A DNA stretch of 64,000 nucleotides, taken from positions 733,315 through 797,314 of the forward strand of contig JACKOP010000002.1 of the NCBI GenBank assembly GCA_024234165.1. The letters run 5' to 3'. Shown here piece after piece: positions 43,893 to 52,254 of this stretch. Under the pieces are notes generated by a model, which saw nothing but the letters and a program-made list of their open reading frames with translations, had not been told where the DNA came from and searched no databases. The first letter of the stretch is position 1, and the number at the start of each line of letters is the position of its first letter. The translations under genes were made by a program, and so were the position numbers. The DNA is from Pseudomonadales bacterium. Its GTDB lineage: Bacteria; Pseudomonadota; Gammaproteobacteria; Pseudomonadales; UBA5518.

Positions 43893-44858
43893 TCAGACGG
43901 GGTAGAACTGCGGCAGCCAGGTCTTCTCGTCGACCTTTTCCACCTTGCCCTTCACCTTCATGCCGATGTGCACCGCACTCGGGTCGCAGCCGCAAATGCC
44001 GGCGACCAGACGCGTACCCTCGGCGAGCTGGATCACGCCGACCACCAGCGGGTACGGGTAACCCGGGAAACGCGGATACGAGATCTCGGTGAAGCTGAAC
44101 ACCTCGCCGTCGAGCGTCGATTCGATCGAATCCCACTCGATCGACTGGCACTCGCCGCACATCGGGCGCGGTGGGTGACGCAGCGTGCTGCAGGACTTGC
44201 AGCGCTGGATCAGCACCCTGCCCTGATCGACCGCCTCCCACCACCAGGCGTTGTCGTGTCCGCGCGGCGACGCGATACGCGTTGGAACCTCGACCGCAGC
44301 CTGCTGCCCACCCGATGCCTGAGCCGCCTCCTGTGGCGGCGGCACGAACTTCAGCACGCGAAACACCTGGCGGCCGATCGGCTCGTCGTTCTGGTCGGTG
44401 AAGTTGGTGACCGTCTCGATGAAATAACCGACACCGCGCCCGGTCTTCTTCGGGCCGACGATATTGTCGATGATGGTGTGATAGTTCACCTGGTCGCCGG
44501 GGCGCAGTTCACGGTAGAACTCGGTCTTGGTATTGGTACCGAGCGTTCCTGTGTAGCCGTAGGATTCGAACACGTTGTGCAGCTGGCGCTGCACGTCGAC
44601 CTTCGGCGACTGGCACATCGGGTAGCCTTCCATGCTCCAGATCTGCAGCATGGAGGCCGGTGCGACAATGCCCTTCTTGCTGGAACGCGCGGCGTATTCC
44701 GCGTCGGTATAGACCGGGTTCTCATCGCCAAGGACTTCCGCCCAATGGCGAATCATCGTGACGTTGACATCGTCCTTGCCACGCTGGCGCGGCCCGTTCT
44801 CCCGGCCCACAAAGGCCCGGATCTTCGCTTCGAATTCGTTGACTTCTTCAGGCGTCAT
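43893..44858 (-). CDS. MaoC-DUF35 fusion protein (ChsH2-like)
   Basis: 321 residues. Residues 1-170 are a MaoC-type hotdog domain (MIRHWAEVLGDENPVYTDAE). The C-terminal half is DUF35: a zinc ribbon (CKSCSTLRHPPRPMCGEC) and an OB fold (GEVFSFTEISYPRFPGYPYP). This two-domain layout is that of ChsH2, in which the DUF35 part recruits the Ltp2 aldolase encoded two genes on. The ATG at 44858 is chosen because MTPEEVNEFEAKIRAFVGRE starts the first helix; sequence upstream does not resemble the family. Confidence 0.87.
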   Translation of the reverse strand: MTPEEVNEFEAKIRAFVGRENGPRQRGKDDVNVTMIRHWAEVLGDENPVYTDAEYAARSSKKGIVAPASMLQIWSMEGYPMCQSPKVDVQRQLHNVFESYGYTGTLGTNTKTEFYRELRPGDQVNYHTIIDNIVGPKKTGRGVGYFIETVTNFTDQNDEPIGRQVFRVLKFVPPPQEAAQASGGQQAAVEVPTRIASPRGHDNAWWWEAVDQGRVLIQRCKSCSTLRHPPRPMCGECQSIEWDSIESTLDGEVFSFTEISYPRFPGYPYPLVVGVIQLAEGTRLVAGICGCDPSAVHIGMKVKGKVEKVDEKTWLPQFYPV

Positions 44859-45040
44859 CTTGATTTTCCCCCATCGTATCGAGTCCGGAATCTGCTGCCC
44901 GGGTTGCGCACCGCAGGACGAAGTGCCAAGCATATTCGGTCCGGTGCGTTTCGCGAAACCCTGCGAGCCACCCTGCAAGCCATCGCGACCGGTGCAGGGC
45001 ACGGGAACTCTCGAACCGATACCTCCAAGGGAATGGATGG

Positions 45041-45472
45041 CTATGGCTTGACGCCAGCCAGGCGGCTGACCAGTGCGATCGCCGCGTCGGTGTCGGCCGG
45101 ATCCCAGCTTTCGATTGCAACCAGGTACTTGCCGTCGATCACGAAACTCGGGACGCTCTCGATCCGGTAGGCAAACGCAGCACCTTCACGATCACGCCAT
45201 TTCGCGATGTTCTCGACGTAGCGAATCTCACGTGGCAGCTTCTTGCGCCAGGCGTCGACCTTGGGCCGCGCGTCCTGGCAGTGCGGACAGGTTTCTATAT
45301 AGAAGTACATCACGTAGCGACCCGCCGGCGTCGAGGCGTGCCGCGGCGGCTGGTCGTATTCCCTGCACGTGAAGCCTTCGGTCACTTCAGGACAGCCAGC
45401 TTCGGCCAGCGTGGCCGCGGCGGCAAACATCAGCGCCGCGACAACGCGGCGCAGACAGGGCATCGATGTCAC
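45041..45472 (-). CDS. Secreted thioredoxin-fold protein with CPHC motif
   Basis: 143 residues. A signal peptide (RRVVAALMFAAAATLAEA) precedes a small thioredoxin-fold domain with YIETCPHCQDARPKVDAW; the CPHC motif is that of DsbA. The cis-Pro is in ESVPSFVIDGKYLVAI. It lacks the helical insertion of DsbA, so it is a minimal periplasmic oxidoreductase. The GTG at 45472 has GAGGA 6-7 nt before it; ATG at 45463 is an alternative. Confidence 0.82.
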   Translation of the reverse strand: MTSMPCLRRVVAALMFAAAATLAEAGCPEVTEGFTCREYDQPPRHASTPAGRYVMYFYIETCPHCQDARPKVDAWRKKLPREIRYVENIAKWRDREGAAFAYRIESVPSFVIDGKYLVAIESWDPADTDAAIALVSRLAGVKP

Positions 45473-45559
45473 GTCGTTTCCTCACCAGGAAGCCGGGAAT
45501 GGACCAATGACGCGGATTGTCGCCGACCGTGGTCACGCAGACCAGCGGCGGCGCGCGCT

Positions 45560-46405
45560 TCAGAGCGTCCCGGGCGGCGGGAATTCCTCGAACTGCGGCA
45601 GCGCATCGTGGATCGTGTACCACGGCGCCTTCGAAGCCACGAAGATGTGCGCCTGCGGGTGCAGGCCCGGATCGTCGTCGAGCGTGCCCATCGGCACCCC
45701 GACCAGACCGTCACCCTGGTCTGCCCGCGGCAGCCCCGAGCCACACACGGTGCAGAATGCATAACTGAAACGCGGGACGCCGGGCAAGGTGTAGCTCGCG
45801 AGTTTCTCCTGCCCGCACGTGTAGGCGACCGGCGCAAACAGGTTCGATGCGAATGCGGCCGAACGCGCGCGCCGGCAACGGCTGCAGTGGCAGTTCACGG
45901 CCCGCCGTGGTGCGCCGGCGAGGCGGTAACCGACCGCACCGCACAGGCAGCTGCCACGCGGATGGGGACCGGGCGGCTCGCGCACCCCCAAGTCCTCGAG
46001 CACCGCACCGCCGGCACCCGGCGGCCAGGCATCGAAGCACGGCAATCCGTCGTCGATGGTGTGCCACGGCGCCTTCGAGGCCACGAAGATGTGCCGGCCC
46101 GGCCGCACGCCCGGATCGGCGTGGAAGTTGCCGGCCGGCACGAAGATCCACTTGCCGACCGGCTCACCGGGTACCACGGCGGCGCAGCGCGTGCAGAAGC
46201 ACCGTTCGCCTCCGGCCGAAGACGCGTAGCGCCCGATCGCGACGTCGGCGCGCAGCGAAAAACCGGCGGCGCGCGCACCCACGTAGGTGGCGAACGCCGA
46301 GCCGTGGGCCTTGCGGCAGCGCGCACAATGGCAATGCGTCATGGTGCCGAGCGGCTCCTCGACCGACCACTCGACCTCCCCGCACAGACAACTGGCTTCG
46401 ATCAT
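45560..46405 (-). CDS. Tandem GFA/CENP-V domain protein
   Basis: 281 residues with two glutathione-dependent formaldehyde-activating (GFA, CENP-V-like) zinc domains in one chain. Domain 1 has CLCGEVEW, THCHCARCRKAHGSAF and ERCFCTRCA. Domain 2 has CLCGAVGY, VNCHCSRCRRARSAAF and YAFCTVCGSGLP. Both end in a near-identical HIFVASKAPW segment, showing internal duplication. Such proteins bind zinc and small thiol adducts; the exact reaction is unknown. The ATG at 46405 opens the first domain. Confidence 0.87.
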   Translation of the reverse strand: MIEASCLCGEVEWSVEEPLGTMTHCHCARCRKAHGSAFATYVGARAAGFSLRADVAIGRYASSAGGERCFCTRCAAVVPGEPVGKWIFVPAGNFHADPGVRPGRHIFVASKAPWHTIDDGLPCFDAWPPGAGGAVLEDLGVREPPGPHPRGSCLCGAVGYRLAGAPRRAVNCHCSRCRRARSAAFASNLFAPVAYTCGQEKLASYTLPGVPRFSYAFCTVCGSGLPRADQGDGLVGVPMGTLDDDPGLHPQAHIFVASKAPWYTIHDALPQFEEFPPPGTL

Positions 46406-46581
46406 CCGGGCTTCCTCGTGGCCGGCTCCGACCGGCTGCTCGGAGTGCATTCTGCACCCGGCACGACACGGAAGCCATCGGCCTGAACGCTTTGTCACTT
46501 ATCCCTAAGCAAAAGCGCATACACTGGCCCGCGGCGCCCGTGCGCGGCGCTGCGGCATGCACACACGAACGGGCGGGCGCC

Positions 46582-46980
46582 ATGGCTCACGAGACATTCT
46601 TCGGCTTCACCAAGATCGTCGTCGACGATCTCGATCGCATCGCCGGTTTCTACCAGACAACGATGGGTTTGCGCGAATTCCAGCGCCTGAAGGGGGAGAT
46701 CGCCGACGAAGCGTTCGAGGAAATCATCCTGATCCATGGCGAACGGATGGGAGAGAGTGTGCCGCTGATCGTGTGGAAGTTTCCGAATCGCAAGCCGCCG
46801 GCAGCAAGTGACTCGATCCTCGGCTTCCAGACCCGGGACGTCGACGCACTGGTGACCAGGATAGTGGCGGCCGGTGGCTCGGTGGTCCAGGCACCGAAAG
46901 ACGATCCGGCGCACGGCGTACGCGTGGCGTTCACGATGGACCCCGACGGTCGCCTGCTCGAACTCGTGCAAATGCTGTAG
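46582..46980 (+). CDS. VOC-family (glyoxalase/dioxygenase superfamily) protein
   Basis: 132 residues with two beta-alpha-beta-beta-beta modules. The first strand reads FFGFTKIVVDDLDRIAGFYQ, then IILIHGERMGES. The second is LGFQTRDVDALVTRIVAAGG and ends RVAFTMDPDGRLLELVQM, with the Glu of the metal site. It may be a lyase or isomerase for a catabolic intermediate. It is followed 50 nt on by an amidohydrolase and an acyl-CoA synthetase. Confidence 0.85.
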   Translation: MAHETFFGFTKIVVDDLDRIAGFYQTTMGLREFQRLKGEIADEAFEEIILIHGERMGESVPLIVWKFPNRKPPAASDSILGFQTRDVDALVTRIVAAGGSVVQAPKDDPAHGVRVAFTMDPDGRLLELVQML

Positions 46981-47029
46981 GACCGTACCCCCCCGTTGCC
47001 GGACTCCGCCCCGTCGCGAGAATGACGCC

Positions 47030-48046
47030 ATGGATATCGACGATTTCACACGTGATGTAGAGGTCATCGACGCGCACATCCACGTGCAGCGGTCTGCGGC
47101 TCACACACAGGAGCTCTACCACTACTTCCTGATGCGTGGTGCCACACGCAGCGGCCCGCCGAATCCGCCGGTGATCGGCACGCTTGAGCAGGTACAGGCA
47201 ATGCTCGAACGCACCGGAGTCCGGCACGCGAACATCCTGATGTTCACGTGGTCCGGCATGTACTACCGTGACGGCCAGTTCACGCTGCCGGACGACCCGG
47301 CAGATCGCGCGCTCGCCGACCGTGAGCTGAGGGCACGGATCGCACAGCGTATCGTCGACAACAACGAGTGGGCACTGCAGACAGCGCTCGCCAGCCCGAA
47401 CCTGAGCTGCTTCGTCGGTATCGACCCGATCGTGATGGACGAGCGCACGCTGCTCACCGAGATCGAGGACAAGATCCGCCGTGGCGCAAAGGGCGTGAAG
47501 TCGCAGTTCACCGACTGCGGGATCCTCGCCGACGACCGCCGGTTGTGGCCACTTTACGATCATCTGCAGGCCCGGGAGATCCCGCTGCAGATGGTCACGG
47601 CAGAATGGGCTCCCGGACTCAACCGCCCGTCGCACTGCGCTGCGGCGCTCGCGGAATTCCCGCAGCTGCGACTGATCTTCTCGCACATCGGGCACGGGCA
47701 CCGCTTCGGGAAGGGCAGTGACGCGGAGTTCACCGAACTCGCGCGCAACTACCCGAACGTCTGTGGTGACCTGTCGCTGCGTCTGCCCGAAGTTGCCGAT
47801 GGCCACATCGATCCGCATGCGATGGTCGCGCACCTCCGAAAGATCGGCACGGAGCGCATTTTCTATGGCAGCAACTTCAGCCTGAACGAGATGCTGCATC
47901 CGGGTCCGCCTCCTGCCGATGGCGAGTTCCAGTTCAGCGAAACACTGAAGGGCTTGCGGGCGCTTGCGACGCTGCCGCTGACCGACGACGAACGGGCCGG
48001 CATCGCTGGACGCAACTACCGCCAATGGATGAAACTCGATACCTGA
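47030..48046 (+). CDS. Amidohydrolase 2-family protein
   Basis: 338 residues of the COG2159 amidohydrolase/decarboxylase group. The metal site opens with EVIDAHIHVQRS, later GAKGVKSQFTD, a His in LIFSHIGHGHRFGKG and an Asp/Asn in FYGSNFSLNE. These enzymes hydrolyse or decarboxylate ring-derived acids. The gene starts 49 nt after the VOC gene, and the acyl-CoA synthetase follows with a 20-nt gap, suggesting one catabolic operon. Confidence 0.85.
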   Translation: MDIDDFTRDVEVIDAHIHVQRSAAHTQELYHYFLMRGATRSGPPNPPVIGTLEQVQAMLERTGVRHANILMFTWSGMYYRDGQFTLPDDPADRALADRELRARIAQRIVDNNEWALQTALASPNLSCFVGIDPIVMDERTLLTEIEDKIRRGAKGVKSQFTDCGILADDRRLWPLYDHLQAREIPLQMVTAEWAPGLNRPSHCAAALAEFPQLRLIFSHIGHGHRFGKGSDAEFTELARNYPNVCGDLSLRLPEVADGHIDPHAMVAHLRKIGTERIFYGSNFSLNEMLHPGPPPADGEFQFSETLKGLRALATLPLTDDERAGIAGRNYRQWMKLDT

Positions 48047-48066
48047 ACCACACCACCACGAACAGA

Positions 48067-49875
48067 ATGAGCAGAGCCGTGACGATTCCCCGCGAACAGA
48101 CCCAGCAGATCATCGACACCCATCGCACCGCAGCGGTTGCGATGCTGATGCGCACCGACTACCTGGTGCCGGATGCCTTCGAAGAACAGGCAGCACGCCT
48201 CGGTGAGCGCACCGCGCTGATCTACGAGGACGAAGTCGTCTCGTGGCGGGAACTCGAGGCACGTTCGGCGCATTACGCGCGCATCGCGCTCGCGAGCGGG
48301 CTGCGCCCGGGTGACGTCGGCGCGGTGATGATCGAGAACCGTCCGGAATTCTTCTACGCCTGGCTGGGATTGACACGCATCGGCGTGATCGCCGGGCTGC
48401 TGAATACCAGCGCGCTTGGCATCGCGCTGGCGCACGCACTGCGCGCGACGTCGGCGAAGGTACTGTTCATCGGTGACGAATGCATGGCGCAGCTCTGCGA
48501 CACCGAAGACCTGCCGCTGGATGCACTGACGATCGTACGCATCCCGGATGCGGCAACTCCCGACGCACCAGGACATCCGCAAGCCCGCGACGTGGACGGC
48601 ATCGATACATCCGCCGTGACGGCGAACGATCTGCGCCCCCTGCGTGCGGGCATCGACAACCGTCGTCCGTGCTTCTACATCTTCACGTCGGGAACCACCG
48701 GGCTGCCCAAGGCGGCACTGATCAACCACGGCCGCTTCCTGTCGGTCGGCGCCGGCTGGTGCAGCGTGGTCGAACTGTCGCAGCAGGACGTCCTGTACTG
48801 TGCGCTGCCGCTGTTTCACGGCTCTGCGCTGATGTCGCTCTACAGCACGGCGCTGCATGCCGGGGCCGCGATGCTGGTGCGCCGGCGCTTCAGCGTCTCG
48901 CGCTTCTGGCCCGATGTGAAGCGCTGGAACGTCACGGCATTCCAGTACGTCGGCGAGGTGGTGCGCTACCTGGTGAACGTGGCGCCGGTTCCCGAAGAGC
49001 GGGGCCACGGTCTGCGCGTGATCATGGGCTCGGGAATCGGCATCGACGTGTGGCAGCGGTTCAAGCAACGCTTCGGCGAACACGTGCTGATCCTCGAGGG
49101 CTGGGGAGCGACCGAGTCCAACGCGAACATGACCAACTTCGACCAGAAACCGGGCAGTTGCGGACGCATTCCCTTTCCCGAGCGCAGCCACATCCGCCTG
49201 CTGCGCTACGACCAGGGCAGCGACGAGCTGATGCGTGATGCCGAGGGACGCTACATCCTGTGCCGGCCCGGTGAGGTCGGCGAGCTGTACGGGCAGATCC
49301 GGCGTGGCAACGGCGAGCCGGTTGCACCTTTCGACGGCTACACCACGGTTGCCGATACGGAAGCCAAGATCCGTCGTGATGTGTTCGAACCCGGCGATGC
49401 GTGGTGGCGCTCCGGCGACCTGTTCCGCTTCGACGAAGACGGTTATTTCTACTTCGTCGACCGCATCGGTGACACGTTCCGCTGGAAGGGCGAAAACGTC
49501 TCGACCACCGAGGTTGCGCAGCAGTTGTCGGTCTACGGCGACGCGGAGACCACCAACGTCTACGGCGTGAAGATCCCGGGACACGAGGGCCGCGCGTGCA
49601 TGGTTGCACTGGAACTCACGCCGGGGCACAAATTCGACCCGCAAGCGTTCCATCGCTGTGCGGTCGAAAATCTGCCCGTGTACGCACAGCCGCTGTTCGT
49701 ACGCATCCTGCCGCAGGCAGAGGTCACGGTGAACTACAAGCTGCGCAAGGTGCGGTTGCGCGACGAAGGTTTCGACCGGAAGGTGGTGGCCGATCCGCTG
49801 TACGGGCTCGATCGCGAACGCGGCACCTACGCGCCGCTCGACGCGGCGCTGCTTGCGCGGCTTACCACCAGCTGA
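48067..49875 (+). CDS. Long-chain acyl-CoA synthetase (FATP/FadD6-like)
   Basis: 602 residues of the AMP-forming family. The P-loop is YIFTSGTTGLPKAALINHGR; further motifs are EGWGATESNANMTNFDQKP, WWRSGDLFRFDEDGYFYFVD and DTFRWKGENVSTTEVAQQL. The fatty-acid transport protein subgroup is suggested by the N-terminal AIRALREQ-like pattern and these spacings. It activates fatty or steroid acids with CoA. The start at 48067 (MSRAVTIPREQ) follows the upstream stop closely. Confidence 0.9.
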   Translation: MSRAVTIPREQTQQIIDTHRTAAVAMLMRTDYLVPDAFEEQAARLGERTALIYEDEVVSWRELEARSAHYARIALASGLRPGDVGAVMIENRPEFFYAWLGLTRIGVIAGLLNTSALGIALAHALRATSAKVLFIGDECMAQLCDTEDLPLDALTIVRIPDAATPDAPGHPQARDVDGIDTSAVTANDLRPLRAGIDNRRPCFYIFTSGTTGLPKAALINHGRFLSVGAGWCSVVELSQQDVLYCALPLFHGSALMSLYSTALHAGAAMLVRRRFSVSRFWPDVKRWNVTAFQYVGEVVRYLVNVAPVPEERGHGLRVIMGSGIGIDVWQRFKQRFGEHVLILEGWGATESNANMTNFDQKPGSCGRIPFPERSHIRLLRYDQGSDELMRDAEGRYILCRPGEVGELYGQIRRGNGEPVAPFDGYTTVADTEAKIRRDVFEPGDAWWRSGDLFRFDEDGYFYFVDRIGDTFRWKGENVSTTEVAQQLSVYGDAETTNVYGVKIPGHEGRACMVALELTPGHKFDPQAFHRCAVENLPVYAQPLFVRILPQAEVTVNYKLRKVRLRDEGFDRKVVADPLYGLDRERGTYAPLDAALLARLTTS

Positions 49876-49890
49876 AGCGTCAGCAGCGCA

Positions 49891-50358
49891 TCACGCGGCA
49901 GGGACCGGAAAGAAGCGGCTGATCGTATCCGCGACGCAGGCCGGACGATCGCTGCCTTCGATCTCCACGCTGACGCGCACGATCACCTGCACGGCGCCCT
50001 TCACTTCCTCCACGGCGACGATTTCGCCGCGTCCGCGAATGCGCGAATCGACCGGTACCGGCGCCGGGAAGCGTACCTTGTCGACGCCGTAGTTGACGCC
50101 CATCGACACATTGTCGACGCGCATCAGTTGCGGCAGGAACAGGTTCACCAGCGCGAGCGTGAGGTAGCCGTGCGCGATGCATTTGCCGTACGGACCGCCT
50201 GCAGCCTTGACCGGATCGACGTGAATCCACTGATGGTCACCGGTCGCGTCGGCGAACTGGTCGATACGCTGCTGGTTCACGGTCAGCCAGTCGGTGATGC
50301 CGAGTTGTGTTCCTTCCCTGCCGATAAGGTCCGCGGGACGATCGAAAACTGTGCTCAT
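49891..50358 (-). CDS. MaoC-family (R)-specific enoyl-CoA hydratase
   Basis: A 155-residue single-domain MaoC protein. The catalytic block DQFADATGDHQWIHVDPVKA has the conserved Asp and His, followed by GGPYGKCIAHGYLTLALVN. Such hydratases feed (R)-3-hydroxyacyl-CoA to PHA synthesis or act in beta-oxidation. The ATG at 50358 starts MSTVFDRPADLIGREG. It is convergent with the acyl-CoA synthetase gene, ending 15 bp from it. Confidence 0.9.
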   Translation of the reverse strand: MSTVFDRPADLIGREGTQLGITDWLTVNQQRIDQFADATGDHQWIHVDPVKAAGGPYGKCIAHGYLTLALVNLFLPQLMRVDNVSMGVNYGVDKVRFPAPVPVDSRIRGRGEIVAVEEVKGAVQVIVRVSVEIEGSDRPACVADTISRFFPVPAA

Positions 50359-50548
50359 GTGCTGCTCCGAAAGCCAATGACGCCTGCATCTGCACTGCCC
50401 GCCGCTGGCGGAGCGCGTGCGTGGGCGCACAGTGTAGCCGTGTGCCGACGCCGCGCGCCACGGCGTCGGTGGTGACCGCGTCGATGGCAGCATCGCGAGG
50501 CGCTGCCTATACTCCAGCCGATACCAGGCGCCGCCAGAGGTGGAATTC

Positions 50549-50968
50549 ATGACCCCGACCCCGTTGTTCGCCGCATGGCGCATGCTGATGCTCTGTGCAG
50601 CACTGCTTGCCACCGGCGCCGTACACGCGCTCAGCCTTGGCGATGCGAGCCTGCAGTCACGCGTCGGCGAGCCGTTGCGTGTCTCGATTCCGCTGGGACA
50701 CCTCGGCACGGTCGACCGCAACAGCATCATCGTCGGTCATGCCCCCGATGCCGACTACGACCGTTTCGACATGGAGCACCGCAGCGGATCCGCCCGCACG
50801 CTCCACTTCCAGCTCGAAGTCGACCGTAACGACCGCGCGAGCATCGAGGTACGGACTGCCCAGCCTGTCAGCGAACCCTATGTGGACATGGTCGTGCAGG
50901 TACGCTGGCCATCCGGCCGTCTCGTGAGGGCGTACACACTGCTGCTCGACCTGCCGCCACAACGCTGA
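50549..50968 (+). CDS. Small secreted FimV N-terminal-like domain protein
   Basis: 139 residues with a signal peptide (MLMLCAALLATGAVHA). The mature part matches the N-terminal domain of FimV pilus-assembly proteins: LSLGDASLQSRVGEPLRVSI, LHFQLEVDRNDRASIEV and PYVDMVVQVRWPSGRLVRAY ending LLLD. FimV itself is several hundred residues longer, with LysM and cytoplasmic parts; here only the periplasmic module exists. A similar single-domain role in the cell envelope is inferred. Confidence 0.8.
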   Translation: MTPTPLFAAWRMLMLCAALLATGAVHALSLGDASLQSRVGEPLRVSIPLGHLGTVDRNSIIVGHAPDADYDRFDMEHRSGSARTLHFQLEVDRNDRASIEVRTAQPVSEPYVDMVVQVRWPSGRLVRAYTLLLDLPPQR

Positions 50969-51004
50969 ATCCCTCCCGACCCAGACCCCACGCAGAGCGC
51001 AACG

Positions 51005-52123
51005 ATGCCGATCAGTGCCATCCAGGACATCATCGACGACATGCGCGCCGGGCGCATGGTCGTTCTGATGGACGACGAAGATCGCGAGAACGAGGGAGAC
51101 CTGATCATCGCCGCCGAAGCGGTGACCGCCGAGCACATCAACTTCTTCGCGTCACAGGCCTGCGGGCTGATCTGCCTGCCGATCACCGAAGCACGCGCCC
51201 AGCGTCTTGCGCTGCCCTTGATGGTGCAGAAGAACCTCTCGCAGCACGAGACGAATTTCACGGTGTCGATCGACGCTGCCCGCCTGAGCGTCCCGGGAAT
51301 CACCGCTGCCGGTCGCACCGCCACCGTGCACGCCGCGATCGCCCGCGACGCCGGCCCTACCGACATCGTCCAGCCCGGCCACATCTTTCCGCTGGTCGCG
51401 AAGCCCGGCGGAGTGCTGACACGCGCCGGGCACACCGAGGCGGGCTGCGACCTCGCACGGCTGGCCGGTTTCGAACCGGCGGCAGTCATCGTGGAGATCA
51501 TGAACGAAGATGGCACGATGGCGCGTCGACCCGAGCTGGAGCAGTTTGCCGCACGGCACGAACTGCGCATCGGAACGATCGCCGATCTGATCGCGTACCG
51601 GGCGCTGCACGACCAGACCGTGGCGCGGCGCCACGAAAGCGTGATCGACACCGCTTACGGCCGGATGCGGCTGCTGAGCTACGTCGACCTGATCGACGGC
51701 AGTGCGCACTTCGCGCTGATCCGGGGCGAGATCAGCGCGGATCATCCGACGCTGGTGCGCGTACACGCACTCGACATGCTGCGCGACCTGTTCCGCGCCG
51801 AACCGCCCGGAGTGAAGCGGAGCTGGTCGCTCGACTCGGCGCTGCAGCGCATCGCAGCCGAGGAACACGGGGTGCTGGTACTGGTCTCGCGCAACCGGAA
51901 CACAGCGGAACTGCTGCAGCAGATCGAAAGCTACCCCGAGAGGCCGCAACCGCAGGGCAGCAGCAGCGAAAAAGGCCAGCGTTTCTGGCGTGTGAACGGC
52001 ACCGGCTCGCAGATCCTGAAGGACATCGGCGTGCAGCGCATGCGCGTCATGAATTCCCCGACCCGCTACAGCGCGATATCCGGATTCAATCTCGAGATCG
52101 TCGAATTCATCGAACATGCCTGA
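51005..52123 (+). CDS. ribBA: 3,4-dihydroxy-2-butanone 4-phosphate synthase with degenerate GTP cyclohydrolase II domain
   Basis: 372 residues. The first ~200 are RibB: RMVVLMDDEDRENEGDLIIA binds metal and substrate, and GHTEAGCDLARLAGF is the second half of the site. It makes the four-carbon unit of riboflavin from ribulose 5-phosphate. The C-terminal 160 residues align with GTP cyclohydrolase II, but the Cys zinc site and its catalytic motif are missing, so this half is probably structural. No FMN riboswitch is seen in the 36-nt upstream gap. Confidence 0.92.
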   Translation: MPISAIQDIIDDMRAGRMVVLMDDEDRENEGDLIIAAEAVTAEHINFFASQACGLICLPITEARAQRLALPLMVQKNLSQHETNFTVSIDAARLSVPGITAAGRTATVHAAIARDAGPTDIVQPGHIFPLVAKPGGVLTRAGHTEAGCDLARLAGFEPAAVIVEIMNEDGTMARRPELEQFAARHELRIGTIADLIAYRALHDQTVARRHESVIDTAYGRMRLLSYVDLIDGSAHFALIRGEISADHPTLVRVHALDMLRDLFRAEPPGVKRSWSLDSALQRIAAEEHGVLVLVSRNRNTAELLQQIESYPERPQPQGSSSEKGQRFWRVNGTGSQILKDIGVQRMRVMNSPTRYSAISGFNLEIVEFIEHA

Positions 52124-52254
52124 GTCGTGGGGTGCAGACCATGGCGCCGCCGAACTTGCACGATCGTAATGCCACCGCCGGCACGGCGAGGTTGACCGGA
52201 TTCCGCCCGGCTGGCTAGGCTGCACGCCAGCAAACCACAGTGGAGTACCACCGC

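Noticed and set aside
50969..51004. FMN riboswitch before ribBA
   Set aside because: The gap to the preceding gene is only 36 nt and has no room for the aptamer.
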